Positions 8,079-16,647 of a stretch of 64,000 nucleotides of DNA are shown in pieces. The stretch spans positions 62,001 to 126,000 of the forward strand of contig CAAGCY010000024.1 in assembly GCA_900768465.1 (NCBI GenBank). Direction: 5' to 3'. The notes under the pieces were generated by a model that searched no databases, was not told the origin of the DNA, and saw nothing but the letters and a program-made list of their open reading frames with translations. The DNA is from Alphaproteobacteria bacterium (lineage in GTDB: Bacteria; Pseudomonadota; Alphaproteobacteria; CAAGCB01; CAG-977). Every line of letters begins with the position of its first letter. The stretch's first letter is position 1. Position numbers and translations under genes: made by a program.

Positions 8079-9157
8079 TGTTTGCTTCCCACCATTTGTT
8101 CCGCCAAAGCGGCGATTGTTTCAACAACGTTTTCGGCGTTAATCGGTTCTTTTTGAACACCTTTGACAAACAGCAAAGCTTTGCCGTTGCCGCCGCCGCA
8201 AACGCCGATATCGGCGCCGTGCGCTTCCCCCGGACCGTTCACGACACAGCCCATCACCGCGATTTTCAGCGGGTCGGAGATGTGTTCCAAACGGACTTCC
8301 AACGCTTTGACGACGCTTTCGACGTCAATGCCGCGCCGCGCGCACGTCGGACAGGACACGATGCGGACGCCGTGATAGCGCAGTCCCAGAGTACGCAGAA
8401 TTTCAAAGCCGACTTTGATTTCTTCGGTCACGTCGGCGGTCAGGGAAACGCGCAATGTGTCGCCGATGCCCTGCATCAGCAAAGACCCGATGCCCAACGC
8501 GGATTTGACCGTTCCCGCGCGCAGTCCGCCCGCTTCGGTCACGCCCAGATGCAGCGGATAGTCGCATTGTTCCGCCAGCTGACGGTAAGCTTCCATCATC
8601 ATCAGCGTATCCGACGATTTGACCGAGATTTTAAAGTTGAAAAAGTCGTTGTCCTCTAAAATCTTGGCATGCTGCAGCGCGCTTTCAACCATGGCTTCGG
8701 GACAGGGTTCGCCGTATTTATCCAGCAAAGCCTTGTCCAAAGACCCGCCGTTGACGCCGATGCGCATGGAACAGTTATGGTCTTTTGCGGCTTTAATCAC
8801 TTCGCGCACGCGATCGGCGGAACCGATGTTCCCCGGATTGATGCGCAAGCACGCCGCACCCGCTTCGGCGGATTCGATGGCGCGTTTATAGTGGAAATGA
8901 ATGTCGGCGACAACCGGCACTTTGACCTGCTTGACGATTTCGCGCAAAGCGGCGGTCGATTCTTCGTCGGGGCAGGACACGCGCACGATATCCGCGCCGA
9001 CGGCTTCCAAAGCGCGAATTTGCGCCACCGTCGCCGCAACATCCTTGGTCGGCGTGTTCGTCATGGATTGAACGGAAATCGGTGCACCGTCGCCTACGGG
9101 GACTTTGCCGACATAAACGCGGCGGGATTTCCGACGCTTGATTTCAAAGTTTTGCAT
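8075..9157 (-). CDS. ispG: 4-hydroxy-3-methylbut-2-en-1-yl diphosphate synthase IspG
   Basis: Iron-sulfur enzyme of the MEP isoprenoid pathway; converts 2-C-methyl-erythritol 2,4-cyclodiphosphate to HMBPP. The 360-residue product has the TIM-barrel N-terminal part (PISVQSMTNTPTKD, VADIHFHYKRA, RINPGN) and the three [4Fe-4S] ligand cysteines in SCPTCARRG and GCVVNGPGEA. The length fits the short bacterial type without an insertion domain. Its ATG shares bases with the TAA of the upstream rodZ-like gene, and the stop overlaps hisS. The rodZ-ispG-hisS order is common in proteobacteria. Confidence 0.96.
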   Translation of the reverse strand: MQNFEIKRRKSRRVYVGKVPVGDGAPISVQSMTNTPTKDVAATVAQIRALEAVGADIVRVSCPDEESTAALREIVKQVKVPVVADIHFHYKRAIESAEAGAACLRINPGNIGSADRVREVIKAAKDHNCSMRIGVNGGSLDKALLDKYGEPCPEAMVESALQHAKILEDNDFFNFKISVKSSDTLMMMEAYRQLAEQCDYPLHLGVTEAGGLRAGTVKSALGIGSLLMQGIGDTLRVSLTADVTEEIKVGFEILRTLGLRYHGVRIVSCPTCARRGIDVESVVKALEVRLEHISDPLKIAVMGCVVNGPGEAHGADIGVCGGGNGKALLFVKGVQKEPINAENVVETIAALAEQMVGSKQ

Positions 9158-10116
9158 TATTCATCCAACTCCGCTGCTTCTTTTTGAATAAAATAGTCGG
9201 GATTCAGAGGGACATTGGAGCGCAAAGCCCCCTGCGGTCCGACGGACGGCATCAATTCGCCGTCCAAATAAATGTCCAATCCGCCCGCGTTGCCCGTTTT
9301 CAAAAAAAGATCTTCGGGATTGCGGGAAACCTGATAGCGGTCGCCTTTGTTCAGCACGCGAGAAATCAAAATGTTTTCGCCGCGTCTGACTTCAATCCAC
9401 GACGCTTCGTTCGCCACCAGCACCAACCGCGGATTGACGTTGCGCTGTCCGTAAATATGAATGTTCTCGACGGATTCCTCGGCGGGCACGCGCCGGACGG
9501 GAATCACGACATCGACAGCCGCGGGTTCGCTGACGACGGCAGGCTCTGCCGCATATTCCGCGGCGGCGGGGACTTGCGGTTTTTTGGGCGGGACGGGAGG
9601 AACGGGTCCTTCGACCGCCGCTTCCGCCGCAAGCTCAGCCGTTTGTTCGGGCAAAGGATACGATTCGTCCAGCACGGTCACGGCTTCAGGTTCGGGGGCG
9701 GCGACAACCACGACGGGGTCGTTTGTATGAAAGCCCTTCCATACGAAAAACACCGTTATCAGCACAATCAGCGACAAAATCAAAACAACGGGTTTCGGCG
9801 TCAGCGTTTCGCTTTCGGATTCTTCAATCCGTTCCGCGTCCGCCTCGGCTTCCGCGACTCTGCCCGACATTTCCCGCTTGTATTCGGCGACGGTTTTATC
9901 CGCGTCCAGCCCCAAATAAGCGGCGTAGCTGCGAACGAACCCCTGCGCGTAAGCATCTCCCGGCAGCTCTTTGGTATTGCCGTTTTCCAAAGCTTCCAAA
10001 AATCTGGGACGAATGCACAGATAAGCAGCAACATCCCGCACATCCATTTTTTTTGCCAAGCGGGCGCGGTGTAATGTTTCCCCGACCGTTTCCGTTTCCT
10101 GATTTTCCGCTGCCAT
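9157..10116 (-). CDS. RodZ-like protein (HTH, one membrane span, DUF4115)
   Basis: A 319-residue protein with RodZ layout. A cytoplasmic Cro/C1-type HTH spans about residues 10-80 (GETLHRARLAKKMDVRDVAA, GDAYAQGFVRSYAAYLGLD). A membrane helix follows near 110-130 (VVLILSLIVLITVFFVW), then a long Ala/Pro/Val-rich linker and a C-terminal DUF4115 beta domain (ASWIEVRRGENILISRVLNK ... DIYLDGELMPSVGP). RodZ links MreB to the wall-synthesis machinery and sets cell shape; that role here is inferred from architecture and from its place before ispG. No mreB is in the window. Confidence 0.85.
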   Translation of the reverse strand: MAAENQETETVGETLHRARLAKKMDVRDVAAYLCIRPRFLEALENGNTKELPGDAYAQGFVRSYAAYLGLDADKTVAEYKREMSGRVAEAEADAERIEESESETLTPKPVVLILSLIVLITVFFVWKGFHTNDPVVVVAAPEPEAVTVLDESYPLPEQTAELAAEAAVEGPVPPVPPKKPQVPAAAEYAAEPAVVSEPAAVDVVIPVRRVPAEESVENIHIYGQRNVNPRLVLVANEASWIEVRRGENILISRVLNKGDRYQVSRNPEDLFLKTGNAGGLDIYLDGELMPSVGPQGALRSNVPLNPDYFIQKEAAELDE

Positions 10117-10131
10117 CGTTTTTCCTTTCGA

Positions 10132-11136
10132 TTAAGCCTTTTGCCAACGGGTCAAAGCGGCTTCGGCGTCGCTGACCAATTCCCGAACAATATCGGCGGC
10201 GGGCTTGATGTCTTTGACCAGTCCGACGCTTTGTCCCGCCATGACGGATCCGTTTTCGACATCGCCGTCAATCACGGCGCGGCGCAAAGCCCCGCCCCAG
10301 AAATGTTCGATTTGCATTTGCGCGTCTTTCAGCTCGATTTTTCCCTGCTGATACTTTTCAATCATTTCCAGCTGGAACGCCATAAAGCGCTTTGTGCCTT
10401 CGTTCGCCAAAGCGCGAACGGGAATGACGGGAAAGCGCGCGTCCAGCTGAACGGTCGGAACGGCGTCGCGGGCGTTGGCTTTGATGAACGCCTGCTTGAA
10501 GTTCGGATGCGCGATGCATTCCGAAGCGCACACGAAACGGGTGCCAAGCTGACATCCCGCCGCGCCCATCGCCAAAAACGCCGCCATCATTTCGCCCGAA
10601 CCGATACCGCCCGCGACAAACACGGGAATGTCCTTGACGGCGGGCAGGATTTCCTGCACCAAAACGTTCGTGGCGACGGGTCCGATATGACCGCCGGCTT
10701 CCGTCCCTTCCAAAATCAGCGCGTCGACGCCGGAACGCAGCAGCTTTTTCGCCAGAACCAAGGCGGGCGCAAAGCACATCACTTTGATGCCCGCGTCTTT
10801 CAGCGTTTTGACCCACGCGACGTTGGGAATGCCGCCGCCCAAAATGACGTGCGACACTTTTTGGCGCACGCAAACGGCGACCAGCTCCTCGATTTGCGGA
10901 TGCATGGTCATGATGTTGACGCCGAAGTTTTTATCGGTCAGCTTGCGGATTTCGTCGATTTCGCCCGACAGCATTTCGGGAGGCATCGCGCCGCCCGCCA
11001 ACACGCCGAAAGCCCCCGCGTTCGACACCGCGGCGACCAAATGATGTTCGGAAACCCACGACATCGCGCCGCACATAATCGCGTACTGTGTCCCTAAGAA
11101 ATCCGTACCTTTCCGCCAAAACGAATCGATTAACAT
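10132..11136 (-). CDS. FabK-like flavin-dependent enoyl-ACP reductase / nitronate monooxygenase family
   Basis: A 334-residue FMN TIM-barrel protein. The N-terminal CGAMSWVSEHHLVAAVSNAG, the central VNIMTMHP, the EGTEAGGHIG loop, FVAGGIGSGEMMAAFLAMGA, QLGTRF and the C-terminal GDVENGSVMAGQSVGL all follow FabK, the flavin enoyl-ACP reductase of type II fatty-acid synthesis. The related nitronate monooxygenases share the barrel and the GGH motif, so the substrate is uncertain; I rate FabK-like as more probable because of the C-terminal SVMAGQ signature. It lies 15 bases before the rodZ-like gene, and its start overlaps the end of lysC by 7 bases. Confidence 0.75.
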   Translation of the reverse strand: MLIDSFWRKGTDFLGTQYAIMCGAMSWVSEHHLVAAVSNAGAFGVLAGGAMPPEMLSGEIDEIRKLTDKNFGVNIMTMHPQIEELVAVCVRQKVSHVILGGGIPNVAWVKTLKDAGIKVMCFAPALVLAKKLLRSGVDALILEGTEAGGHIGPVATNVLVQEILPAVKDIPVFVAGGIGSGEMMAAFLAMGAAGCQLGTRFVCASECIAHPNFKQAFIKANARDAVPTVQLDARFPVIPVRALANEGTKRFMAFQLEMIEKYQQGKIELKDAQMQIEHFWGGALRRAVIDGDVENGSVMAGQSVGLVKDIKPAADIVRELVSDAEAALTRWQKA

Positions 11137-12368
11137 GCCGCATTCTCCTTTTTATCCAGATTGAAAGCGGCGTGCAAAGCGCGCACCGCCAGTTCCGCAT
11201 AGTCGGCGGGAATCAGAACGCTGATTTTGATTTCGGATGTTGAAATCGCCTGAACGTTGATGCCTTTTTCGGACAGAGCCGCAAACATTTTGCGCGCGAT
11301 GCCCGTATGAGTGCGCATACCGACGCCGACCAAAGACACTTTGACGCAATCGGTGTCGGAAACGATTTTTTCATAGCCGATGCGGTCGTGATTTTTTTCC
11401 AAAACCGCCATGGCTTTTTTCAGTTCGGATTCGGGCAAAGTGAATGTAATGTCCGTATGCGCCCCGTCCGCCGCGTCGGACTGAACAATCATATCGACGC
11501 AAATGTTGGCGTCCGCCATCGCGTCGAAAATCGCCGCCGAAACGCCCGGTTCGTCGCGCAACCCCGCCAAAGTGATTTTGGCTTCGTCCCGACTGTAAGT
11601 AATGCCGCTGATAATTTCTTTTTCCACGATGTCTTCCTCATCACAAATGGTTGTTCCGACGGGATTTTCCGCAAAGCTGGAAACCACGCGCAGATTGACT
11701 TGATACTTCATTGCCAGTTCGACGGAACGGGTTTGCAGGACTTTTGCGCCCAAAGACGCCATTTCCAGCATTTCCTCGTAAGTCACTTTGTCCAGCTTGC
11801 GGGCGTTTTTCACAAAGCGCGGATCGGTCGTGTAAACACCGTCCACGTCCGTGTAAATATCGCAACGGTCGGCGTTCAGCACCGCCGCCAAAGCCACCGC
11901 CGACGTGTCCGACCCGCCGCGTCCCAGCGTCGTAATCCGCCCCGCGGCGTTGACGCCTTGGAATCCCGCGACAACGGGAACAATGCCCTTGTCCAGACAC
12001 GCTTTCAGACGTTCGGCGTCGATTTGTTCGATGCGCGCTTTGGAAGCGGAATTGTCCGTCAAAACGGGAACCTGCCAGCCCGCAAACGATTGCGCGGGAA
12101 CACCCGCCGCCTGCAAAGCCATTGCCAACAGCCCGATAGTCACCTGTTCGCCCGTCGACACGACGACATCGTATTCTTCGGGGCTGTAATCGGGGGAAAC
12201 GTCCTGACAAAACTTGACCAGCTGATTGGTCACGCCCGCCATCGCCGACACGACGACAACGACTTGGTTGCCTTGGTCGACCTCGGCTTTGACCTTTTTG
12301 GCGACGTTTTGGATGCGTTCAACGTCCGCAACCGAAGTGCCGCCGAATTTCTGTACGATACACGCCAT
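11130..12368 (-). CDS. lysC: Aspartate kinase
   Basis: Phosphorylates aspartate, the first step towards lysine, threonine, methionine and diaminopimelate. The 412-residue product carries the kinase motif KFGGTSVA at residues 7-14, the GRGGSDTSAVALAA loop, and two C-terminal ACT domains (ITLAGLRDEPGVSAAIFDAM; KVSLVGVGMRTHTGIARKMF), which usually bind lysine or threonine for feedback control. The ATG at 12368 has AGGA 8 bases upstream and begins MACIVQKFGG; an upstream TTG start adds six unrelated residues. It heads the long minus-strand operon and has a good promoter. Confidence 0.96.
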   Translation of the reverse strand: MACIVQKFGGTSVADVERIQNVAKKVKAEVDQGNQVVVVVSAMAGVTNQLVKFCQDVSPDYSPEEYDVVVSTGEQVTIGLLAMALQAAGVPAQSFAGWQVPVLTDNSASKARIEQIDAERLKACLDKGIVPVVAGFQGVNAAGRITTLGRGGSDTSAVALAAVLNADRCDIYTDVDGVYTTDPRFVKNARKLDKVTYEEMLEMASLGAKVLQTRSVELAMKYQVNLRVVSSFAENPVGTTICDEEDIVEKEIISGITYSRDEAKITLAGLRDEPGVSAAIFDAMADANICVDMIVQSDAADGAHTDITFTLPESELKKAMAVLEKNHDRIGYEKIVSDTDCVKVSLVGVGMRTHTGIARKMFAALSEKGINVQAISTSEIKISVLIPADYAELAVRALHAAFNLDKKENAAC

Positions 12369-12408
12369 TTTAAAGTCCTGATACACCTTAAAAACAATAA
12401 ATCGTTTT

Positions 12409-12437
12409 TATATAACCCACTTGGCTTGACAACGCAA
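12409..12437 (-). promoter_or_regulatory. Sigma-70 type promoter of lysC operon
   Basis: On the minus strand TTGCGT (12432-12437), 17 bases, then TATATA (12409-12414), about 40 bases before the lysC ATG. It overlaps the divergent promoter of the cupin gene. Confidence 0.55.
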
Positions 12438-12454
12438 GAATTTGCTTTAAAGAT
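12426..12454 (+). promoter_or_regulatory. Promoter of the ManC-type cupin gene
   Basis: TTGACA at 12426-12431, then 16-17 bases to TAAAGA/AAAGAT (12448-12454), some 36 bases before the ATG at 12490. The -35 box overlaps the lysC promoter on the other strand. Confidence 0.5.
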
Positions 12455-12489
12455 TCGTCAAAGAATCGATTCTTCGGAAAGGAGCAGAC

Positions 12490-12852
12490 ATGGCAGTCAA
12501 ATACGAACGGGGCGCGCACGACACGCGTCCGTGGGGAACATGGGAAGTGCTGGATACGGGCGACAGACACACGGTCAAAAGAATCGTCGTCGTTCCGAAC
12601 GGCAAACTGTCCCTGCAAAGCCACGACCACCGCGACGAACATTGGATTATCGTCGACGGCACGGCGGAAGTCACCGTCGGCGACAAAGTTTTTACCGCAA
12701 CGGCGAACACCCCCGTTTTCATTCCCGCGAAAACCAAGCACAGAATCCGCAACAGCGGCGAAACCCCGATGATTTTCATCGAAGTCCAAACGGGCGACGA
12801 ACTGGATGAAAACGACATCGTCCGCTACGAAGACGTGTACGGGCGCGTTTAA
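12490..12852 (+). CDS. Stand-alone cupin of mannose-6-phosphate isomerase type II
   Basis: A 120-residue protein equal to the C-terminal cupin of bifunctional ManC/AlgA enzymes. It has the RPWGTWEVLD start, KRIVVVPNGKLSLQSHDHRDEHW with metal-binding His residues, and the IPAKTKHRI return strand. Such domains isomerise mannose-6-phosphate and fructose-6-phosphate, supplying GDP-mannose for surface sugars; whether this short form is active alone is uncertain. GGAAAGGAG precedes the ATG. Its stop interlocks with the convergent comF stop on TTAA. Confidence 0.85.
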   Translation: MAVKYERGAHDTRPWGTWEVLDTGDRHTVKRIVVVPNGKLSLQSHDHRDEHWIIVDGTAEVTVGDKVFTATANTPVFIPAKTKHRIRNSGETPMIFIEVQTGDELDENDIVRYEDVYGRV

Positions 12853-13463
12853 TCCCGCACGGCTTTCGCAAACGTCAGCAGGCGCACCTCTTTCGCCCCC
12901 GCCGCGCGCAACACGGCGGCGCAAGCGTTAAAGGTTGCGCCCGTTGTCGTCACATCGTCAATGACAACAACGATTTTGCCTTTGACGTCGCCTTTGTTGA
13001 ATTCAAACGCATGCTTGACGTTTTCAAAACGTTTCGAACGGCTGGACTGCTTGGCGGTCATTTTCACGCGCCTCAAAACGAACGGATTGTGTTTGACTCC
13101 CGATTCTTTCGCCACCGCGTTTGCCAGCAAAGCGGCTTGATTGTACTTGCGCACGAACAGTCTGCGGCGGTGCAAAGGCACGGAAACCAGCACGTCCGCG
13201 CCGTCCAGAACGGCTTTGCCCGCCTGCGCCGTCATTTTTCCCATCATCGGGGCAAGATGCGCCGCGTCGCCGTACTTCAACGCCAGCAGCAGCTGTTTGC
13301 TGACATCGCCGTACACGACGGCGGCGGCGACATGCGGCGTCGACCCCGCGTAAAACGTCAGTTTGGCATAGCAGTCGGCGCACAAAGCCCCCGCCTGTCC
13401 GATTCTTTTGCCGCAAACGGGACACACGGGCGGAAACAAGAGATTCAAAAGCGTTTCGAACAT
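12849..13463 (-). CDS. comF: ComF family phosphoribosyltransferase-like protein
   Basis: A 204-residue ComF-type protein. The N-terminal zinc-ribbon (CPVCGKRIGQAGALCADCY, residues about 14-32) is followed by a PRTase fold with the PRPP loop VVVIDDVTTTGATFNACAAVL. Family members act in DNA uptake in competent bacteria, though in many genomes the role is unproven. The ATG at 13463 begins MFETLLNLLFPP, as in the family; the frame is open 57 codons further, but this would run into the divergent lipoprotein gene. No other competence gene is nearby. Confidence 0.88.
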   Translation of the reverse strand: MFETLLNLLFPPVCPVCGKRIGQAGALCADCYAKLTFYAGSTPHVAAAVVYGDVSKQLLLALKYGDAAHLAPMMGKMTAQAGKAVLDGADVLVSVPLHRRRLFVRKYNQAALLANAVAKESGVKHNPFVLRRVKMTAKQSSRSKRFENVKHAFEFNKGDVKGKIVVVIDDVTTTGATFNACAAVLRAAGAKEVRLLTFAKAVRD

Positions 13464-13532
13464 AAAAAACTGGTCAATCTTTGAAAATGTGATATATAAA
13501 AGGATTATACGTCCAAAATAGCGGGGTTTGTA

Positions 13533-14066
13533 ATGAAAAAATTTTTTATCCTTTTCGTATCGGCATTGGCGGGATGCTCTTTTTCGCCCGCGGAATTCGG
13601 CAACGTCGCCGAATTGGACATTGATTTCGTTCAACCGACGAAATGGGACGGGAAAACAATTCCCGCACAGCAGATCTGCCGCCGCGAAGGCGGACGCGGT
13701 TCAACCCCTCCCCTGTACGTTGACGGAATTCCCCGGGGAACGAATCTGATTATTTTGGAAATCAACAACATTGACGTCACCGCTTTGGCGGACGCGGGAC
13801 AAGGCAGCATCGGATTTTACCACAACGGCGAATCTTCCGCCGTGCTGATGCCCGTTCCGGGGGAAACGTTCCGCCTGCCGTCTTTTGCGTTTGAAGAAAA
13901 AGCCAGCAAGCTTTACCCCGCCCAGCCGTGGCCCTATATGCCGCCGTGCCATATGAAAAACTATCATTACACCGCCACCGTCATGGCGGTCAGACGCACG
14001 GGATCGTTCGACAAACAAAAGACCGTCGTTTTGGGTGCCGGTTCGATTGATTTGGGACGGTATTAA
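13533..14066 (+). CDS. Putative lipoprotein with divergent PEBP (YbhB/YbcL)-like domain
   Basis: A 177-residue protein with a lipoprotein signal peptide: MKKFFILFVSALAGC, lipobox Leu-Ala-Gly-Cys with Cys15. The mature part looks like the phosphatidylethanolamine-binding / Raf-kinase-inhibitor fold: WDGKTIPAQQICRREG, then TPPLYVDGIPRGTNLIILEI, and later WPYMPPCHMKNYHYTATVMAV, matching the family's GPCPP..H.Y strand. The usual DPD and HW residues of the ligand pocket are missing, so binding may be lost or changed. The likeness is seen by eye only. Convergent with the next gene, stops interlocked on TTAA. Confidence 0.6.
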   Translation: MKKFFILFVSALAGCSFSPAEFGNVAELDIDFVQPTKWDGKTIPAQQICRREGGRGSTPPLYVDGIPRGTNLIILEINNIDVTALADAGQGSIGFYHNGESSAVLMPVPGETFRLPSFAFEEKASKLYPAQPWPYMPPCHMKNYHYTATVMAVRRTGSFDKQKTVVLGAGSIDLGRY

Positions 14067-15082
14067 AAATTGAACTGACCGTCGGCGGACGCTTTTGCGT
14101 CGTCATCGACCATTTTATCGAAATCGTCGTCTTCCAGCGACGTGTTTTCCAGTACGATTGACGCGTCCAGAAAAGTATCCGAAATTTCGGCGCTCAGCAC
14201 CGCGCCGTCGCCCGCTCCGCCCCAAATCAAAGCGTCTTCGTCGTCGGGGCGTCCGTATTTTTCCATCAACGACCGTAAAAAGTCGCTGCGCCGCTTGTTT
14301 TTCAGATGAACGCCCTCCGCCGTCGCGCCCAGCGAATGATCGCCCTTGCCGACATAGCGGATGCGAAAAGCCTGATTGCCCGAAAACAGACTGGTAAAGT
14401 CCACATACAGCCGTTCGCGCCGTCCTTTGTTTTCAAAAAACAAGTGCTGAACGTATTTCATATTGTCGCTTTTTGCCAATTCGTCGATGCAGTGCTTCAT
14501 ATCGGAATACTTCAGCCCGTACGCCGAACCGTTCAAGCAATCGCGCTTGTAGCGCCATTCGTTCAATTCGGGAATGCCGCGGTTGATGCGCTTTAAGGTA
14601 AATCCCCGTTCCTGCGCGGCAGAGATAACGGCATCGGGATTCATCTTCAGACCGATTCCCGCAACGTCGAACTTATCGGCGACGGAAGCCCCCGCTTTCT
14701 TTTTGCGTTTTTTCATCCGCATTTCGTACAGCGACAGTCCGCTGTCTTTTTTGGCGGTCGTCCGTTTGCCCAGCGCGGGCATATTTTCCTTTTGCGCGCC
14801 CGTTCCCAAAGCGGGCAAAGACGGTGCGGCGGGCTTTTGTTCCGCCGTTTTGGGCGCTTCCGCGGGAACGCTCAGCGCGGCAGGCTTGCGCGCGGGCGGC
14901 AAAGTCGGCGTGAAATGCGGCTCGGCAGGCTGAGCCGTCGGCGCGCTCGGCGCGGCGGGCGCGGACGAAGCAACGGGGGCGACGGCTTGAAAATCGTCGT
15001 CGTCGTACAGATTATCCAACATTTGCGCCCCCGCGTTCGGGGACAGCAGAGCCGCCGTCAACAAAATAAAAAACCGTTTCAT
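14063..15082 (-). CDS. Exported protein of unknown function, Ala/Pro-rich linker
   Basis: I do not recognise this 339-residue protein. It starts with a Sec signal peptide (MKRFFILLTAALLSPNAGA, cleavage after about residue 19). An Ala/Pro-rich low-complexity linker spans about 35-95, then a basic patch with MRMKKRKKKA near 132-141. The folded C-terminal part (150-339) has a pair of Cys (RDCLNGSAYG, MKHCIDELA) that could form a disulfide, and an acidic end with DDDFDKMVDDD. It probably works in the periplasm. It diverges from the LOG gene and converges with the PEBP-like lipoprotein gene. Confidence 0.75.
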   Translation of the reverse strand: MKRFFILLTAALLSPNAGAQMLDNLYDDDDFQAVAPVASSAPAAPSAPTAQPAEPHFTPTLPPARKPAALSVPAEAPKTAEQKPAAPSLPALGTGAQKENMPALGKRTTAKKDSGLSLYEMRMKKRKKKAGASVADKFDVAGIGLKMNPDAVISAAQERGFTLKRINRGIPELNEWRYKRDCLNGSAYGLKYSDMKHCIDELAKSDNMKYVQHLFFENKGRRERLYVDFTSLFSGNQAFRIRYVGKGDHSLGATAEGVHLKNKRRSDFLRSLMEKYGRPDDEDALIWGGAGDGAVLSAEISDTFLDASIVLENTSLEDDDFDKMVDDDAKASADGQFNF

Positions 15083-15167
15083 CGCACCCGCTGATAAGAA
15101 AGGATTAACAAACAGCTCCTATAGTATAGACAGAGTGTTACTTTTTTTTAAACAGGAAAGACGAATT

Positions 15168-15719
15168 ATGACGAAAATTAAATCCTTGGGCGTTTTTTGC
15201 GGGTCGGCGGAAGGCAAAAATCCTGCTTATGTCAAAGCCGCCGAAAAATTGGGCAAAACGCTTGCCGAAAACAATGTGGAATTGATTTACGGCGCGGGAC
15301 ACGTCGGCATGATGGGCGCGGTCGCGCGCGGCGCGCTGGAAAACGGCGGACGGGTCATCGGGATTATCAACACTTTGCTGCAAGACCGCGAAAAACAGAT
15401 TTTCAAACTGACCGAATTGAAAATCCTGCCGTCCCTGCATATCCGCAAAGACGCCATGTTCGCCGCTTCCGACGCTTTTTGCATTCTGCCGGGGGGAATC
15501 GGCACGCTGGACGAAGTGTTTGAAATCGTAACCCTGAAACAAATCGGCGAACACAATAAACCCATTATCATGTACAACGAAAACGGATTTTGGGAACCGT
15601 ACCGCGCGATTATCGAACGCCTGATTGACGAAGGCTACGTCAAACCCGAACACGCCAAGCTGGTCACTTACGTCGACAAAGTCGAAGACATCCTGCCCGC
15701 CATCGACGCTCAGCTTTAA
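15168..15719 (+). CDS. LOG family protein (cytokinin riboside 5'-monophosphate phosphoribohydrolase-like)
   Basis: A 183-residue Rossmann-fold protein of the TIGR00730/LOG family, which cleaves nucleoside 5'-monophosphates to free base and ribose 5-phosphate. It shows FCGSAEGKNPAYVKAA at the start, IYGAGHVGMMGAVARGAL, and the signature LPGGIGTLDEVFE near residues 107-119 (PGGxGTxxE). The ATG at 15168 has AGGAAAG upstream; an earlier start adds 11 residues without a site. In bacteria the physiological substrate is usually unknown. Its stop interlocks with the next gene on TTAA. Confidence 0.9.
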   Translation: MTKIKSLGVFCGSAEGKNPAYVKAAEKLGKTLAENNVELIYGAGHVGMMGAVARGALENGGRVIGIINTLLQDREKQIFKLTELKILPSLHIRKDAMFAASDAFCILPGGIGTLDEVFEIVTLKQIGEHNKPIIMYNENGFWEPYRAIIERLIDEGYVKPEHAKLVTYVDKVEDILPAIDAQL

Positions 15720-16549
15720 TCGGGCAAAACCCACGCCAACGTCGAATACTGCGGCACCACGCCGTACGTTTTGCTGAATCCCACTTCAATCCTGTCCGCC
15801 TGCGTTTCCCGCACAAAGGCGGACAGTGTTTTTCCGCCAAGAGCGGTCAGCGGCATCGGATTGCCGACGCATCCGCCGGCTTTGTTGATTTGTTCCGCGG
15901 CGTACAAAGTCATGGCGGAAACGACTTCACGCACAAAACCGTCCAAACAGCCGTATTCCGTATCCTGTCCCAGCAACAGCCATTTTTTGGCGACATCGCC
16001 CGCGTTTCTGCCGACTCCGATTGCCATTACGGCGACGGGAACGGGTTTTTCGGCGTCAAATTTATCAACAATGCTCCGTCCGTCGGCGCGCCGTTCAAAC
16101 GGCAGGGAAGCAAACACGGTTTGCCCGTCTTTTTGATAAAAATCGACCGCATCGCCGGCGGCTTTGGCATTGACGTAAACATACACCGCGCGGGGACGCA
16201 GGATATTTTCGTTTTCGCACACCGAACGCACCGAGTTCAAAACGGGCGCCAGCTCTTTATTCATCCGCCCGCACCATTCATCGCGGGTTTCGCCGTCTTT
16301 TTTCCCGCACCCCCAGCGTTTTTCGAACAAGGAAAGCTCGTCCACATACGGCATCAAAGCCCGCAAAGACGGCGGTTCGACAATCGTCGGCGCATACAAA
16401 GGCACCCGTATCAAAGGCAGCGTTTCCTGATTGTCCCCGCCGAACAGAACATGCGGCAGTTCTTCGGCGTAATCGAAAGCGGCGGGAACGGATTCCTCCT
16501 GCTTTCCGAACAAAGTGTCAACCAGCTGTTTTTCGTCGTTTCGCGCCAT
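15716..16549 (-). CDS. Protein of unknown function (277 aa)
   Basis: Not recognised. No signal peptide or membrane span, so probably cytosolic. Features: an acidic, aromatic N-terminal half (VLFGGDNQETLPLIRVPLY), a Cys-containing middle with KRWGCGKKDGETRDEWCGR, and a C-terminal half with GVGRNAGDVAKKWLLLGQD and AAEQINKAGGCVGNPMPLTA. The ATG at 16549 has GGGGA 6 bases upstream and is preferred over the TTG at 16573. Codon use is like its neighbours. It converges with the LOG gene and diverges from mlaA. Confidence 0.75.
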   Translation of the reverse strand: MARNDEKQLVDTLFGKQEESVPAAFDYAEELPHVLFGGDNQETLPLIRVPLYAPTIVEPPSLRALMPYVDELSLFEKRWGCGKKDGETRDEWCGRMNKELAPVLNSVRSVCENENILRPRAVYVYVNAKAAGDAVDFYQKDGQTVFASLPFERRADGRSIVDKFDAEKPVPVAVMAIGVGRNAGDVAKKWLLLGQDTEYGCLDGFVREVVSAMTLYAAEQINKAGGCVGNPMPLTALGGKTLSAFVRETQADRIEVGFSKTYGVVPQYSTLAWVLPD

Positions 16550-16647
16550 GCCATCCCCGCTTTTCACCGTCAAGCTAACCTGTTTTTACCTCTTTGGCAA
16601 AGGAAAAAACTTGCTTGACGGCGGCAACGGGGATATTTTGAACGATT

